Part shown: positions 24,144 to 31,602 of the stretch, in pieces
Layout: every line of letters begins with the position of its first letter
How positions within the stretch are numbered: the stretch's first letter is position 1
Origin: Salinicola avicenniae
GTDB lineage: Bacteria > Pseudomonadota > Gammaproteobacteria > Pseudomonadales > Halomonadaceae
DNA length: 64,000 nt
Reading direction: 5' to 3'
Assembly (NCBI RefSeq): GCF_023736115.1
Contig: NZ_JAKQZC010000006.1
Coordinates: 248,001-312,000 of the forward strand
Notes under the pieces: generated by a model
Told to the model about the DNA's origin: nothing
The model's input: the letters and a program-made list of their open reading frames with translations, nothing else
Database searches by the model: none
Translations under genes and position numbers: made by a program

Positions 24144-24692
24144 CTAGCTATTTCCAATGTCTTTCACAACAACTTTCCAAAGAGATGGGATACTTAAGCT
24201 TTCGATCTTAGTCAAAGTATCGCGATCATCCTTATCAGAAAAAAATCGGCTAATGACAAAAATAGCAAATAGTCCCGTCAAAAACGAAAAACAGACAATT
24301 GGATCCAACAACCTACCGTTAAACATAGACTCTACCCATTTTTCCTGAGACTCTGGTGTGAATTCAGAACTAAAAAAAGGCCAGATCGATGAAAGCAAAC
24401 CGAGCGTCACACAAGTCGCGGAAAAGTTCATTATGACTTTATGTGGATTCTTCTTGGGAATACTTAAAGAAAAAACACTCTCCCCATTCCTCTTACGAGG
24501 AAGTATCACTTCAAGTATATATAACCCAAGATATGTGGGAAACGCCAGTATGGCAAGCATCACAGAGTATACTTTTATTCCTATCCCCCCCGCTACAGCA
24601 GCCAAGAGCAGAATCATCATTATAGCAACTATGCTATGAAAAAAACCAACGTATTCCATCACATAATTCTCCATGAATTCACTGAAGCTCAA
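24144..24692 (-). CDS. Four-helix membrane protein paired with an Mrr-like nuclease
   Basis: The protein has about 182 residues and four predicted membrane segments, with a charged loop (PRKRNG...) between helices 2 and 3 and a polar C-terminus. I do not recognise a family. The longest frame starts at a TTG (24692) with GGTGGAA before it; the ATG at 24674 is the alternative. It is the second gene after the Mrr-like nuclease on the same strand (75-nt gap) and shares its AT-rich composition, unlike the GC-rich transfer genes. Pairing a nuclease with a small membrane protein is a recurring plan in abortive-infection systems, so a defence role is possible but unproven. Confidence 0.6.
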   Translation of the reverse strand: MSFSEFMENYVMEYVGFFHSIVAIMMILLLAAVAGGIGIKVYSVMLAILAFPTYLGLYILEVILPRKRNGESVFSLSIPKKNPHKVIMNFSATCVTLGLLSSIWPFFSSEFTPESQEKWVESMFNGRLLDPIVCFSFLTGLFAIFVISRFFSDKDDRDTLTKIESLSIPSLWKVVVKDIGNS

Positions 24693-24767
24693 ATTCCACC
24701 AGGACCAGCCACACCCAGATTAATCGATAGGTTATAAATAAAAAACAACATCATCCACATTGCTTTC

Positions 24768-25685
24768 CTACTTCCGTACCACCCTCCCGTTTTCATCAAA
24801 ATCGAATTCTCTTAGATTTTTATCAGTAAGAAACCTAGAGACCTTTCCATTCTTATCCACAAGGACAAACCGATGCCCACTGTCATCAGTAATTCGAAGC
24901 TCTTCTGTATATTTTTCATAAGGAACCTCAAACTCCATACCATGAATTTCTGCTAAAATTCCGCTTATTTTTATATAATGATTTTTTAGAATAAAGCATC
25001 CGTGTGACTTGCCTGTATCAGAATCTATTCCTCCATAGCCTTCTAAAGTGAGATCATGTAGTGACAGAGCCTCATTACCGTATGAGTCGTAGAAATGGCT
25101 AAGGCCAAGTTGATAATTTATACGTTCTTCTCCTCGCTTGGCTAGAGCTTTCACAGCAGACATTCCGTTTTCTGTGAAGTGTGGCAACCAGCGCCCTTTC
25201 TCTGGCTGAGGCATATTTACATGGATCTTGACAACTACCGTCTTCACAAACCCTTCTTCGTCAAGCTCGGTTCCTGGTCTAAGCTGCCAGAGCGTTATCG
25301 GCTTTCCTAATATTTCCTCGGCTGACTCCGCATACTTTTTTGCAGGACTTGTGTATTCAGTAGCTGAATAAAAAACGCCCGCATCGATATCTTTTAAATC
25401 TGGCAATGCACCGCCAAGTTTTTGCAAGTCGCCACGTCCCACTTTTTTACTCTGGAGCGAGTAGTCTTTTGCCTCACCCATTATAGATGTATCTTTTGAT
25501 TCCCCATAGATATCCAGCTGATATAACGTATTAGAGAAGTGCCCTCGTAGTTTTTCATCATGAAAAACTTCTCCCTCTTGGATTATATAAGAAGCGATTG
25601 ATGCCAATCGCTCGAACGCTGTGCCTGACTTCTCTGGCGCATAACCAAATATTTCTTTAAAAATTTTTTCTATAGGAGACACCAT
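24768..25685 (-). CDS. Putative Mrr-like restriction endonuclease-fold protein
   Basis: The 305-residue protein has an N-terminal nuclease-like domain. TAFERLASIAS is followed by YQLDIYG, then MGEAKDYS about 13 residues later and GDLQKLGGAL after that. This gives the D...ExK...Q spacing of Mrr-type PD-(D/E)XK enzymes. The C-terminal half contains YD-rich beta repeats ending DKNGKVSRFLTD...FDENGRVVRK, with no known family. AAGGGAAA precedes the ATG. Mrr-type enzymes cut modified or foreign DNA. The gene is AT-rich and sits between the plasmid-type genes and the integrase, a typical cargo slot. The nuclease call is from motif spacing alone. Confidence 0.58.
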   Translation of the reverse strand: MVSPIEKIFKEIFGYAPEKSGTAFERLASIASYIIQEGEVFHDEKLRGHFSNTLYQLDIYGESKDTSIMGEAKDYSLQSKKVGRGDLQKLGGALPDLKDIDAGVFYSATEYTSPAKKYAESAEEILGKPITLWQLRPGTELDEEGFVKTVVVKIHVNMPQPEKGRWLPHFTENGMSAVKALAKRGEERINYQLGLSHFYDSYGNEALSLHDLTLEGYGGIDSDTGKSHGCFILKNHYIKISGILAEIHGMEFEVPYEKYTEELRITDDSGHRFVLVDKNGKVSRFLTDKNLREFDFDENGRVVRK

Positions 25686-25805
25686 GGCTTTCCCTTATTA
25701 TATAAAATAAAATACCACAGTTAACATAATTACATATTTACTTGCAGACAAACCATCCAAAGAACAATAACTCAACATGCAGTCTATTATAAGTATTAAC
25801 CACAG

Positions 25806-26867
25806 CTACTGGCCTCTCAAACAATCAAGCTTCTCCACCAAATCCTCCGCCCTCAGGTGCGTATACCGCCTCAGCATCTGCATGGACTTGTGCCCACTGA
25901 TCGCGGCGACCTCCTGGTCGGATAGCCCCGCCTCTACCAGCCGGCTGACGGCTTCATGGCGTAAGTCGTGAAAGCGGAAGTCATTAAGCCCGGCCTTCTT
26001 CTTCGCTTGGTTCCACAGCTTGGTGTAGGCATAGGGGCCGCGCTTACCATCCTTTCCAGGCTCACCGAAGAACACCAGGGCGCAGTCGAGCGGGCGCACC
26101 GGGTTGTTCAGCGCCTGCTTGAACACCTCGGTGGCCGCCTGGGTCAGCGGTACCAGGCGGGCCTCGTTGTTCTTGGTGTCGGTGAGGCGCACTATTCGGC
26201 GTTTCACGTCGACCTGTGCTCGGGTGAGGGTCAGGATCTCCGACGAGCGCATGCCCGTCTCCAGGGCGATTCTGGCGATCCAGGCCAGCATGGGATTGCT
26301 GTGCTGCCGTAGCACGGCGAACAGGCGCTTCTCCTCGTCGGGGCTCAGGCGGCGGTCGCGCCCTTCTCCAGGGCTTGGTTTGCGGATGTTCTGGACGGGG
26401 TTGTAGGTCAGGCCTAGGCCCCATTCCTGGATGGCGACGGTATAGAGGTGGCCGAGCAGGGCGAGCTCCAGGCGCACGGTATTGGGGCTGATCGGTGAAC
26501 CTCTACGCCCAAGGCTGTTCAAACGAGTATCGCGATAATTTGCGATGAGGTCAGGCGTTAACGCCGCGAGAGAATACTTGCCCAAGTGTTCGATAAGCCT
26601 CACAGCCTTACCGTGCTCGCTCTTCTGGGTGCTGGGCTTCTTGGTAGGGGTAACATCGGCCAAGTATCGTTTGAGGGCCGACTCCAAAGTCATGCGCTCT
26701 GAAGCACTGCGCTGGATATAGACACCACGCACCATTTCATCTTCAGTGCGGCGTGACCAATCCTGGGCATCTCGTTTGGTACGAAAGGTCTTGGCGGTAG
26801 TGGGCCAGCCGGTCTTTCGAATCACGGCTTTCCAGCTACCAGAGGGGGTCTTGACGATGGTGGCCAT
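25806..26867 (-). CDS. int: Tyrosine integrase of element A
   Basis: The 353-residue tyrosine recombinase has an intact catalytic set: Arg207 (TGMRSSE), His300 and Arg303 (FHDLRHEA), His326 (ISGHKS) and Tyr335 (RRYTH). An Arm-type N-terminal domain (residues 1-60) and a SAM-like core-binding domain (about 60-165) precede it. The ATG at 26867 follows TGGAG; an earlier codon at 26897 adds atypical residues. The gene starts about 100 bp from the right attachment core, reading away from it, so it belongs to element A. It should catalyse integration into and excision from the tRNA-Ile2 3' end. GC content is closer to the chromosome than that of the neighbouring cargo. Confidence 0.93.
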   Translation of the reverse strand: MATIVKTPSGSWKAVIRKTGWPTTAKTFRTKRDAQDWSRRTEDEMVRGVYIQRSASERMTLESALKRYLADVTPTKKPSTQKSEHGKAVRLIEHLGKYSLAALTPDLIANYRDTRLNSLGRRGSPISPNTVRLELALLGHLYTVAIQEWGLGLTYNPVQNIRKPSPGEGRDRRLSPDEEKRLFAVLRQHSNPMLAWIARIALETGMRSSEILTLTRAQVDVKRRIVRLTDTKNNEARLVPLTQAATEVFKQALNNPVRPLDCALVFFGEPGKDGKRGPYAYTKLWNQAKKKAGLNDFRFHDLRHEAVSRLVEAGLSDQEVAAISGHKSMQMLRRYTHLRAEDLVEKLDCLRGQ

Positions 26868-26896
26868 GCAAAACTCCAGGGGCTGAAGGATCGGCA

Positions 26897-26914
26897 CTGT
26901 ACCGAAACTGTACC
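26897..26914 (+). repeat. Candidate integrase arm-type sites, right end of element A
   Basis: CTGTACC occurs at 26897-26903 and again at 26908-26914, 11 bp apart, one helical turn. A third copy in inverse orientation lies near the left end at 8211. They sit between the integrase start and the attachment core. Confidence 0.35.
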
Positions 26915-26963
26915 CTTGGACTATGGGACTCTCCAGCGTAAAGCGCTAAACTATTGAAAAGAT

Positions 26964-27008
26964 TGGTGGGCCCAGTAGGACTTGAACCTACGACCAAGGG
27001 ATTATGAG
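26964..27008. repeat. Attachment-site copy 2 (junction of elements A and B)
   Basis: The 45 bp are identical to copies at 8106 and 39825. This copy is simultaneously the right end of element A and the left end of element B. It lacks the tRNA 5' half and is not a tRNA gene. Confidence 0.95.
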
Positions 27009-27073
27009 AGCGAGTTAAAAACGTCACTAGTTGTCTTTCCTCGCAAAATCAGCCCCTTACAGAAAGCCAAACC

Positions 27074-27119
27074 GTCAACGCACGCCTATAAGCGTCAACG
27101 CGGTTGACAGTTGGTTGAC
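27074..27119. repeat. Four GTCAAC/GTTGAC half-sites beside the left end of element B
   Basis: GTCAAC occurs at 27074 and 27094, and its complement GTTGAC at 27103 and 27114; the middle two form the palindrome GTCAAC-GCG-GTTGAC. Another GTTGAC lies near the right end at 39761. Candidate arm-type sites for integrase or excisionase of element B. Confidence 0.4.
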
Positions 27120-27120
27120 A

Positions 27121-27939
27121 TCAGTTATTTGGCAGCACGCTGTTTATAATCAGCTCCAATGGGCCGTTAGAATCTTTCGCCAACCTCCGTAACAACGAAA
27201 CCTTCTCCTCATCAAAAACCTCTTCATAATTATTATTAGTTGCCATTTTCTTCCTAACCTCCATCATAAAAAGAAGAGGATAAGCAATTACAGCGTGGTC
27301 TTTATCGAAAGCAAAATACCTATCAGAAAGGTAAGTCGCAATTGCTTTTCTTATGCCGATTTTATCTACAACCCCAAATATCCTTGGCGGATAAGGATCT
27401 GGAAATCCACGCAGCCGATAATTTGCATATTCTCTTTGTTCCATCATCCAAGCGGTAGGATAAAAGCTATCGACATCTTGACTCATTAAAACGGAGCTTC
27501 CAAAGCTGCTTTCAAACAGGTATAGCGCTGTGGAATGGGAACCAGAAACGTTTTTCTTGGCTGTTTGATCAGAATGCGATAGCGGCCTTTGGCCTCGAAA
27601 TCTTTTCCCTTGAGCTCCGGGCTCAGCTTTTAACCATGCAGGCTTATCTTGATAGAAAAAAACCATATACCTTTCCATTGCCAAAAATGACTTAGCAAAA
27701 TAGAAAACAGCATAATAAAGCTTAACAGTACACCATGACCACGCCTTTTGTTCGGCTCTGCCCAAAGCATCACACAAGGAAACGACACCAGAATTGAAAT
27801 AATCTACTGCATCTTCTTTTAATATCTCCTCCAATTCTAACGCATCTAGTCTCGAAAGAGGCGCCGGCATTGTTTGAGCGGTCAGATTTTGACCGCCCCA
27901 TTTTCTTGTAATATAATCTACCGCCCGATGATCACTCAT
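27121..27939 (-). CDS. Unknown protein, possibly HEPN-like, paired with a DGQHR protein
   Basis: This 272-residue protein is not assigned to a family. Residues about 70-95 (WCTVKLYYAVFYFAKSFL) resemble the helix that opens many HEPN domains, and an arginine/histidine-bearing stretch (RGQRPLSHSD, about 120) follows. The canonical RxxxxH site is not clearly present, so the HEPN idea is weak. The rest is rich in aromatic residues. It starts 4 nt after the stop of the DGQHR gene, so the two are co-translated. Both are much more AT-rich than the phage genes beside them, suggesting separate acquisition as cargo. A DNA-modification-linked or defence role is suggested only by the partner. Confidence 0.5.
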   Translation of the reverse strand: MSDHRAVDYITRKWGGQNLTAQTMPAPLSRLDALELEEILKEDAVDYFNSGVVSLCDALGRAEQKAWSWCTVKLYYAVFYFAKSFLAMERYMVFFYQDKPAWLKAEPGAQGKRFRGQRPLSHSDQTAKKNVSGSHSTALYLFESSFGSSVLMSQDVDSFYPTAWMMEQREYANYRLRGFPDPYPPRIFGVVDKIGIRKAIATYLSDRYFAFDKDHAVIAYPLLFMMEVRKKMATNNNYEEVFDEEKVSLLRRLAKDSNGPLELIINSVLPNN

Positions 27940-27943
27940 AGCG

Positions 27944-28984
27944 CTATGTCAATATGGTTTTATTTTCAGCATTAGTTTCGAACATCCCATCTAAACGCTT
28001 GTATACAATTCTTGGCGCCTCTTTCCCCTGTATACCTTTTACTTCGCTCTGATAAATCAAATTATCTCTATCCATCCTAATGATGCCAGCGATGAATTCC
28101 TTTGTATAATTACCCCCCATCGAATTACAGTAAGGAATGACTCTTAAATTCAAAAACTCGATGGCACCCAAGAAGCCTGATGCATACATAAAGGCATTCG
28201 TTTTATCTGCCCATTCCTCGCCATAAGCATCAGATATAACAGTAAAGAAGTTTTTAATAACATTCCTTTGCTGTTCAAAAATCTCTATACCTACCTGCTC
28301 AAATATACCATTCGATTCCACTATGGGCTTAATTGCAGTAACCGCTGTAGACAACGCAATACCGCCTTTTCGTCGAGGTGTGCCTGGAACCTTGATTTCT
28401 TGATAATAGGGCGAATCCTCTTCATTGTTAAGAGCGTCCACTATATCTCTGGCTCTGGCGGCAGCCGGATCAACTATCTCATCATCTGCAACAGAATAAA
28501 GATCGTAAACCAAACTCCTTGGAACGGGCTTTTGCTCAGTATTAATAGACAAAAATATATTGGCACACTGCTTGGTATTAAGACCAATATATATTGAAAC
28601 AGGAAGCTCTAGCTCCGCTATAGCCTCATCTTCTTTTATTGCCTCTTTTATTCCGCTTAAACGGTGCTGCCCATCGATTAACTGGGCTGATCGTTCAACG
28701 AGCGGAATCTCGATTTCATCATTATCAAAAACAATTTCATGCTCTTCGCAAACCCAATTCAAAACCAGCGCTGCTGGAAAATTTCCTTGCAGTTGCGTGT
28801 ATTCCTTTATCCCAGCAATCCGCCTCGGATTCAAATACCGCTGCACTGCGCCGGGCTCGCTATCCTGCCCCCGAACTGAAACATAACTTACTGCACTAAG
28901 ATGTTTGGCCTTAATATTTGCCAAATAAAAACTTTGTTCTCTCTGAGCGACTTCTATCGCTTTAACTTTAATAGTATCAACCAT
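27944..28984 (-). CDS. DGQHR-domain protein (DndB-related family)
   Basis: The 346-residue protein contains LIDGQHRLSGIKEA near residue 105, the signature of the DGQHR family. Upstream lies RYLNPRRIAGIKEY, and FLSINTEQKPVPRSL near 150 is also family-typical. DndB, the best known member, regulates phosphorothioate DNA modification; other members occur in defence islands and have ParB-like folds. No dndACDE or other dnd genes are near. The ATG at 28984 follows AAAGGG; the in-frame GTG 6 nt earlier is too close to the ribosome site. It is the first gene of the leftward cargo pair of element B, and strongly AT-rich. Confidence 0.8.
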   Translation of the reverse strand: MVDTIKVKAIEVAQREQSFYLANIKAKHLSAVSYVSVRGQDSEPGAVQRYLNPRRIAGIKEYTQLQGNFPAALVLNWVCEEHEIVFDNDEIEIPLVERSAQLIDGQHRLSGIKEAIKEDEAIAELELPVSIYIGLNTKQCANIFLSINTEQKPVPRSLVYDLYSVADDEIVDPAAARARDIVDALNNEEDSPYYQEIKVPGTPRRKGGIALSTAVTAIKPIVESNGIFEQVGIEIFEQQRNVIKNFFTVISDAYGEEWADKTNAFMYASGFLGAIEFLNLRVIPYCNSMGGNYTKEFIAGIIRMDRDNLIYQSEVKGIQGKEAPRIVYKRLDGMFETNAENKTILT

Positions 28985-29067
28985 CTGCACTACCCTTTAT
29001 TATAAAACAACATGACATCCTGTCCCCTACCCTTAAAAACGTCCTGTTCCCTGGTACCAGCGTTCCG

Positions 29068-29364
29068 CTACTTGCTTCGCGACTCGGTATCCGTTCCGGT
29101 CGGCTTAAGCCGATCTCTCGCCTTCTCTATATCTGGACTCACCTGCCCTGCTTCTTCGTTTGTCTGATTCGTCATGAGCCACAGGGTGTACTTGCTGAAT
29201 GCCTGGCTTACTTCAGCCAGCAGCTTCCCTGATGGACCGCTTCGTCCCATTTCCACGTTGATCAGCGTCTGCTTTGGCACACCAATCATGTCGCAGAAAG
29301 CCTGACGCCCGAAGCCTTCTGCCTCGCGTATCTCACGCACTTTTTTGCCAAGATCACTTGACAT
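29068..29364 (-). CDS. XRE-family repressor of the inovirus
   Basis: The 98-residue protein has a Cro/CI-type helix-turn-helix: LGKKVREIREAEG, then RQAFCDMIGVPKQTLINVEMGR, spanning residues about 5-45. A helical segment and a disordered, charged tail follow. It is divergently transcribed from the early phage genes with a 118-nt operator region between them, the standard place of a lysogeny repressor. The ATG at 29364 is chosen; an earlier TTG at 29388 would add eight residues. It probably represses the rightward early promoter and controls induction. Assignment as CI-like is from fold and position. Confidence 0.82.
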   Translation of the reverse strand: MSSDLGKKVREIREAEGFGRQAFCDMIGVPKQTLINVEMGRSGPSGKLLAEVSQAFSKYTLWLMTNQTNEEAGQVSPDIEKARDRLKPTGTDTESRSK

Positions 29365-29482
29365 GTGTTTTTTTCTGCCTATATTCAAATGTAGATACTG
29401 TGTTCAGATATAGACACGACAGGTCTGACACGCCATGACATAGAAAAAGCCTACCACAGACAAACAAAGGCGGCTTACGACA
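29365..29482. promoter_or_regulatory. Divergent control region of the inovirus
   Basis: This 118-nt gap separates the leftward repressor and the rightward early operon. It contains the related octamers GTAGATAC (29391) and GATATAGAC (29407), 16 bp apart, which could be operator half-sites, and AT-rich hexamers suitable for -10 elements. No single promoter can be fixed with confidence. Confidence 0.4.
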
Positions 29483-29689
29483 ATGGAAGAATCAAAATCG
29501 CCCCAGGTCCCGGCCCTTGTGCCGTTGATGACCAAAGAGCGTTTCTCTGATCTCTCTGGCCTGTCGCTCGACACCATCGAGGGTCAGTTACGTCGTGGCT
29601 ATCTGCCGTCTCGCAAGGTTGGCCGTCACCGCATGATCAACGTCGCTCTCCTCCAGCGCGAATGCCTCGACGACGAGGAATGGTCATGA
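29483..29689 (+). CDS. Small helix-turn-helix early protein
   Basis: The 68-residue protein contains RFSDLSGLSLDTIEGQLRRG and ends VGRHRMINVALLQRECL. This excisionase/Cro-like pattern has a helix-turn-helix followed by a short wing specifying 'kvGr.r.In...l'. Such proteins open the early operon of many Pseudomonas and Vibrio filamentous phages. It lies divergent from the repressor and overlaps the next gene by ATGA. It could antagonise the repressor or promote excision by the element B integrase. The ribosome site (AAAGG) is about 12 nt from the ATG, at the long end of acceptable. Confidence 0.68.
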   Translation: MEESKSPQVPALVPLMTKERFSDLSGLSLDTIEGQLRRGYLPSRKVGRHRMINVALLQRECLDDEEWS

Positions 29690-29919
29690 ATAGCCAATCG
29701 CTTACGCATTTTTCCGTCATCACGACGAAAGGCGAGCTTTCCCATACGCCGAGAAGGGTCTTTACTGAGACTACTGGCCGAGACGTCATGTCCCGGCTCC
29801 AGTGTTTATGGTTTACCCTGCTACCTCGGCCCATCACGGCAAGCGCTCTACTCAGTCCGCTTTCCATGATTGGGCCACTTTTTTGCCCGCGCCTTCTCCC
29901 CCTGGAGGCTCGGTCATGA
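29686..29919 (+). CDS. Hypothetical early protein, 77 aa
   Basis: The gene encodes a 77-residue protein (MNSQSLTHFSVITTKGE...) of unknown function. Its ATG overlaps the stop of the preceding gene (ATGA) and its own stop overlaps the next start in the same way, which is the main evidence that it is translated. The C-terminal part is hydrophobic (LWFTLLPRP...LLSPLSMIGPLF) and could associate with the membrane. It has no recognised family. Confidence 0.5.
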   Translation: MNSQSLTHFSVITTKGELSHTPRRVFTETTGRDVMSRLQCLWFTLLPRPITASALLSPLSMIGPLFCPRLLPLEARS

Positions 29920-30644
29920 TCCAGGTCACGTTTGCCCACCTCACCCCCGATCAGCCCCACCAGGGCACCGCCTTCCACCTGGATGGCAAATACGCCGGCT
30001 ATATCGGTCAAGACTGCACCGGGCGCGATTTTGCCTACTTCTACCGTCCCTTCTGGCAACGCACCCGTCTTCGCGAGGCTCGCGGGTATGTCAGGATCAC
30101 TGATCGATCTGGCGCGTTATCTCTCCTTCGTCGCCTTGTGACTCGCCTTGCCTATCGACAATTGATGACTCGCGCTCGGTCGATCTGTGCCTCTCCCTGT
30201 GCCAGCACCTTCTACCAACGTGTCCTCGCTGATCTCCAATTCCAGCGCCGTCTCGCTTACGCCCTGGTCGATCTCCGCACCTGGAACGATCCCAGCGCCG
30301 ACAGCCTCTCTAGCGATCTCGCGTTCACTCCTGAATGCGCATCGCAACAGGACGATGCCCCGGCCAACGCCTCCAGGGCCGTGTTTCGCGTCTTCCCTGC
30401 CCTGTCCTACAACCTCATTCAGTACACGGATGGCTCTTACCGCCGTGTCAGCAGCACCGACATTCACCCCGGTGCCGAACCGCTTAGCGTCCCCCAGCGC
30501 TACTTGACCCGTGTTGCCTGTGTAGCCACTCCCGCCCAACAGGCAGCGTCTCCACGGGTCTTTTTTCTTCCGACGACTGTGCCGCCCTCTTTCCTGGCCG
30601 GTCGTCATCACGCAGCACCCACCACCACGAGGAACACCCAATGA
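29916..30644 (+). CDS. Hypothetical inovirus protein, 242 aa
   Basis: The 242-residue Arg/Ala-rich protein starts MIQVTFAHLTPDQPHQ with a good ribosome site (GGAGG, 9 nt before the ATG) and overlaps both neighbours by four bases. It lacks signal peptide and clear membrane helices. No family is recognised. It occupies the place where other filamentous phages encode unannotated early proteins upstream of the ssDNA-binding protein. Pro/Ala/Arg-rich composition with low-complexity ends leaves some doubt about the C-terminal third. It might act in replication control. Confidence 0.55.
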   Translation: MIQVTFAHLTPDQPHQGTAFHLDGKYAGYIGQDCTGRDFAYFYRPFWQRTRLREARGYVRITDRSGALSLLRRLVTRLAYRQLMTRARSICASPCASTFYQRVLADLQFQRRLAYALVDLRTWNDPSADSLSSDLAFTPECASQQDDAPANASRAVFRVFPALSYNLIQYTDGSYRRVSSTDIHPGAEPLSVPQRYLTRVACVATPAQQAASPRVFFLPTTVPPSFLAGRHHAAPTTTRNTQ

Positions 30645-30850
30645 CCACCGCGACGAAGAAACAGCCCGTTCGCGTGTTCCTGGAGCAAGCCGATCACTCT
30701 CGGTTTCTCGTCCAGGCCGGCACGCATCAACTGACGCCCTCCGCCCTGGGGGAACGGCTCATGCAATACGGCCTTTCTCTCCTGGAGCGCGGCGACCTCT
30801 CTCCGCTGGATGGCTCGCCTTCGCCTGCCCGCCCGGACTTGGGGCGCTAA
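30641..30850 (+). CDS. Hypothetical small protein, 69 aa
   Basis: The 69-residue protein begins MTTATKKQPVRVFLEQADH. Its start overlaps the previous stop (ATGA), continuing the chain of coupled early genes. It has a predicted short beta-alpha region and a disordered Pro-rich end. No family recognised. Real translation is supported by the coupling and by the conserved reading of the chain rather than by similarity. Confidence 0.5.
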   Translation: MTTATKKQPVRVFLEQADHSRFLVQAGTHQLTPSALGERLMQYGLSLLERGDLSPLDGSPSPARPDLGR

Positions 30851-30853
30851 GAA

Positions 30854-31207
30854 GTGTTTCTGCCTGCCCGTCACCCGTCGCCCATCGGTCGCACGGCCTC
30901 CCAGGCCGGAACCGTGCCCCCCGTCATACCCTGCGCAGCACGGGTTGACGGGGGGTGCGGGATCGGCCGCCGTGCTTCACGACCGGTGGCGCACGGTGTC
31001 GGGTTGGCAGACGCCTGCCCGGAGCCCCGAGCCTTGAGGGAGCGGGCTAGGCGGTGTCTCCAGGGTCGCGACTTTGGCCGCGCCGCGCTCCTTTACGCCC
31101 AGGCCGAACACCTAACCCGGATGCTCGACCCCGAGTCTTCCGACCTTGCTGAGCTATTCGTGCTCGCTCGCCACTGCCAACTCCTGGCAACCCGGCACCA
31201 ACGCTAA
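30854..31207 (+). CDS. Hypothetical protein, 117 aa, GTG start
   Basis: The frame runs from a GTG at 30854 for 117 residues. The N-terminal half is low-complexity (Pro/Gly/Arg) and may be untranslated. The C-terminal half (LRERARRCLQGRDFGRAALLY followed by AEHLTRMLDPE) is a plausible helical hairpin. No clear ribosome site precedes the GTG, so the true start could be an internal codon. It lies 3 nt after the preceding stop and 12 nt before the ssDNA-binding gene. Unknown function; moderate doubt that it is a gene. Confidence 0.4.
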   Translation: MFLPARHPSPIGRTASQAGTVPPVIPCAARVDGGCGIGRRASRPVAHGVGLADACPEPRALRERARRCLQGRDFGRAALLYAQAEHLTRMLDPESSDLAELFVLARHCQLLATRHQR

Positions 31208-31219
31208 AAGGAACTCACC

Positions 31220-31567
31220 ATGTCCATGATTAACACCATCGTTGCTCGCGTCTCCGGCGCCTCACGTTACGAATTCGACGGCCGCAAAGGCGGCAAGCTC
31301 AGCATCATCAACGAAGTCGATGCCGACAACGATAACCAGATCGGCATGCAGAACTCCGATATGTCCGCTGATTACGAGATCGTCGAACAGATCCGCAACA
31401 CCGGGGCCGAGCTGCCCTGCAACCTCGAACTCGACGTTGAGCTACGCATGGTCCGCGCCGGCCAGAACCGTCAGCAGACAACATCGCTGCACGTTATCGC
31501 CGTGCGTAAGCCCAAGGGCACCGGCCCGGCTCCCAGCAAGGCCGAACCGGCCAAAGCCAACGCCTGA
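31220..31567 (+). CDS. Filamentous-phage ssDNA-binding protein (gene V-like)
   Basis: The 115-residue protein starts MSMINTIVARVSGASRYEFDG and continues with beta strands typical of a small OB-like fold (PCNLELDVELRMVRAG, SLHVIAVRKPKG). The C-terminus is Ala/Lys/Pro-rich. Its place just before the tiny virion genes is that of the gene V protein, which coats single-stranded progeny DNA and carries it to the membrane assembly site. AAAAGGAA precedes the ATG at ideal spacing. The assignment is from context and size more than from motif identity. Confidence 0.72.
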   Translation: MSMINTIVARVSGASRYEFDGRKGGKLSIINEVDADNDNQIGMQNSDMSADYEIVEQIRNTGAELPCNLELDVELRMVRAGQNRQQTTSLHVIAVRKPKGTGPAPSKAEPAKANA

Positions 31568-31602
31568 CCGTCTTTCGATAACCGACACACGGGGAGTCAC
31601 AC

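Larger units (their letters stand above)
8106..26963. mobile_element. Element A: IncP-type integrative mobilizable element with defence cargo
   Basis: The region is bounded by 45-bp direct repeats of the tRNA-Ile2 3' half at 8106 and 26964, with a tyrosine integrase directly inside the right repeat. Cargo from the left is a toxin-antitoxin pair, a four-gene OLD/type III restriction/HEPN-Toprim operon, and two small genes. A transfer module follows (TrbL, TrbK, TrbJ, TraI, TraJ, oriT), then RK2-like iterons, two small DNA-binding-type genes, an Mrr-like nuclease with a membrane protein, and the integrase. There is no coupling protein (TraG), no TrbB-I/VirB-like set, no korB and no trfA. It should therefore be mobilizable only with a helper. 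Its length is about 18.9 kb. Confidence 0.88.
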
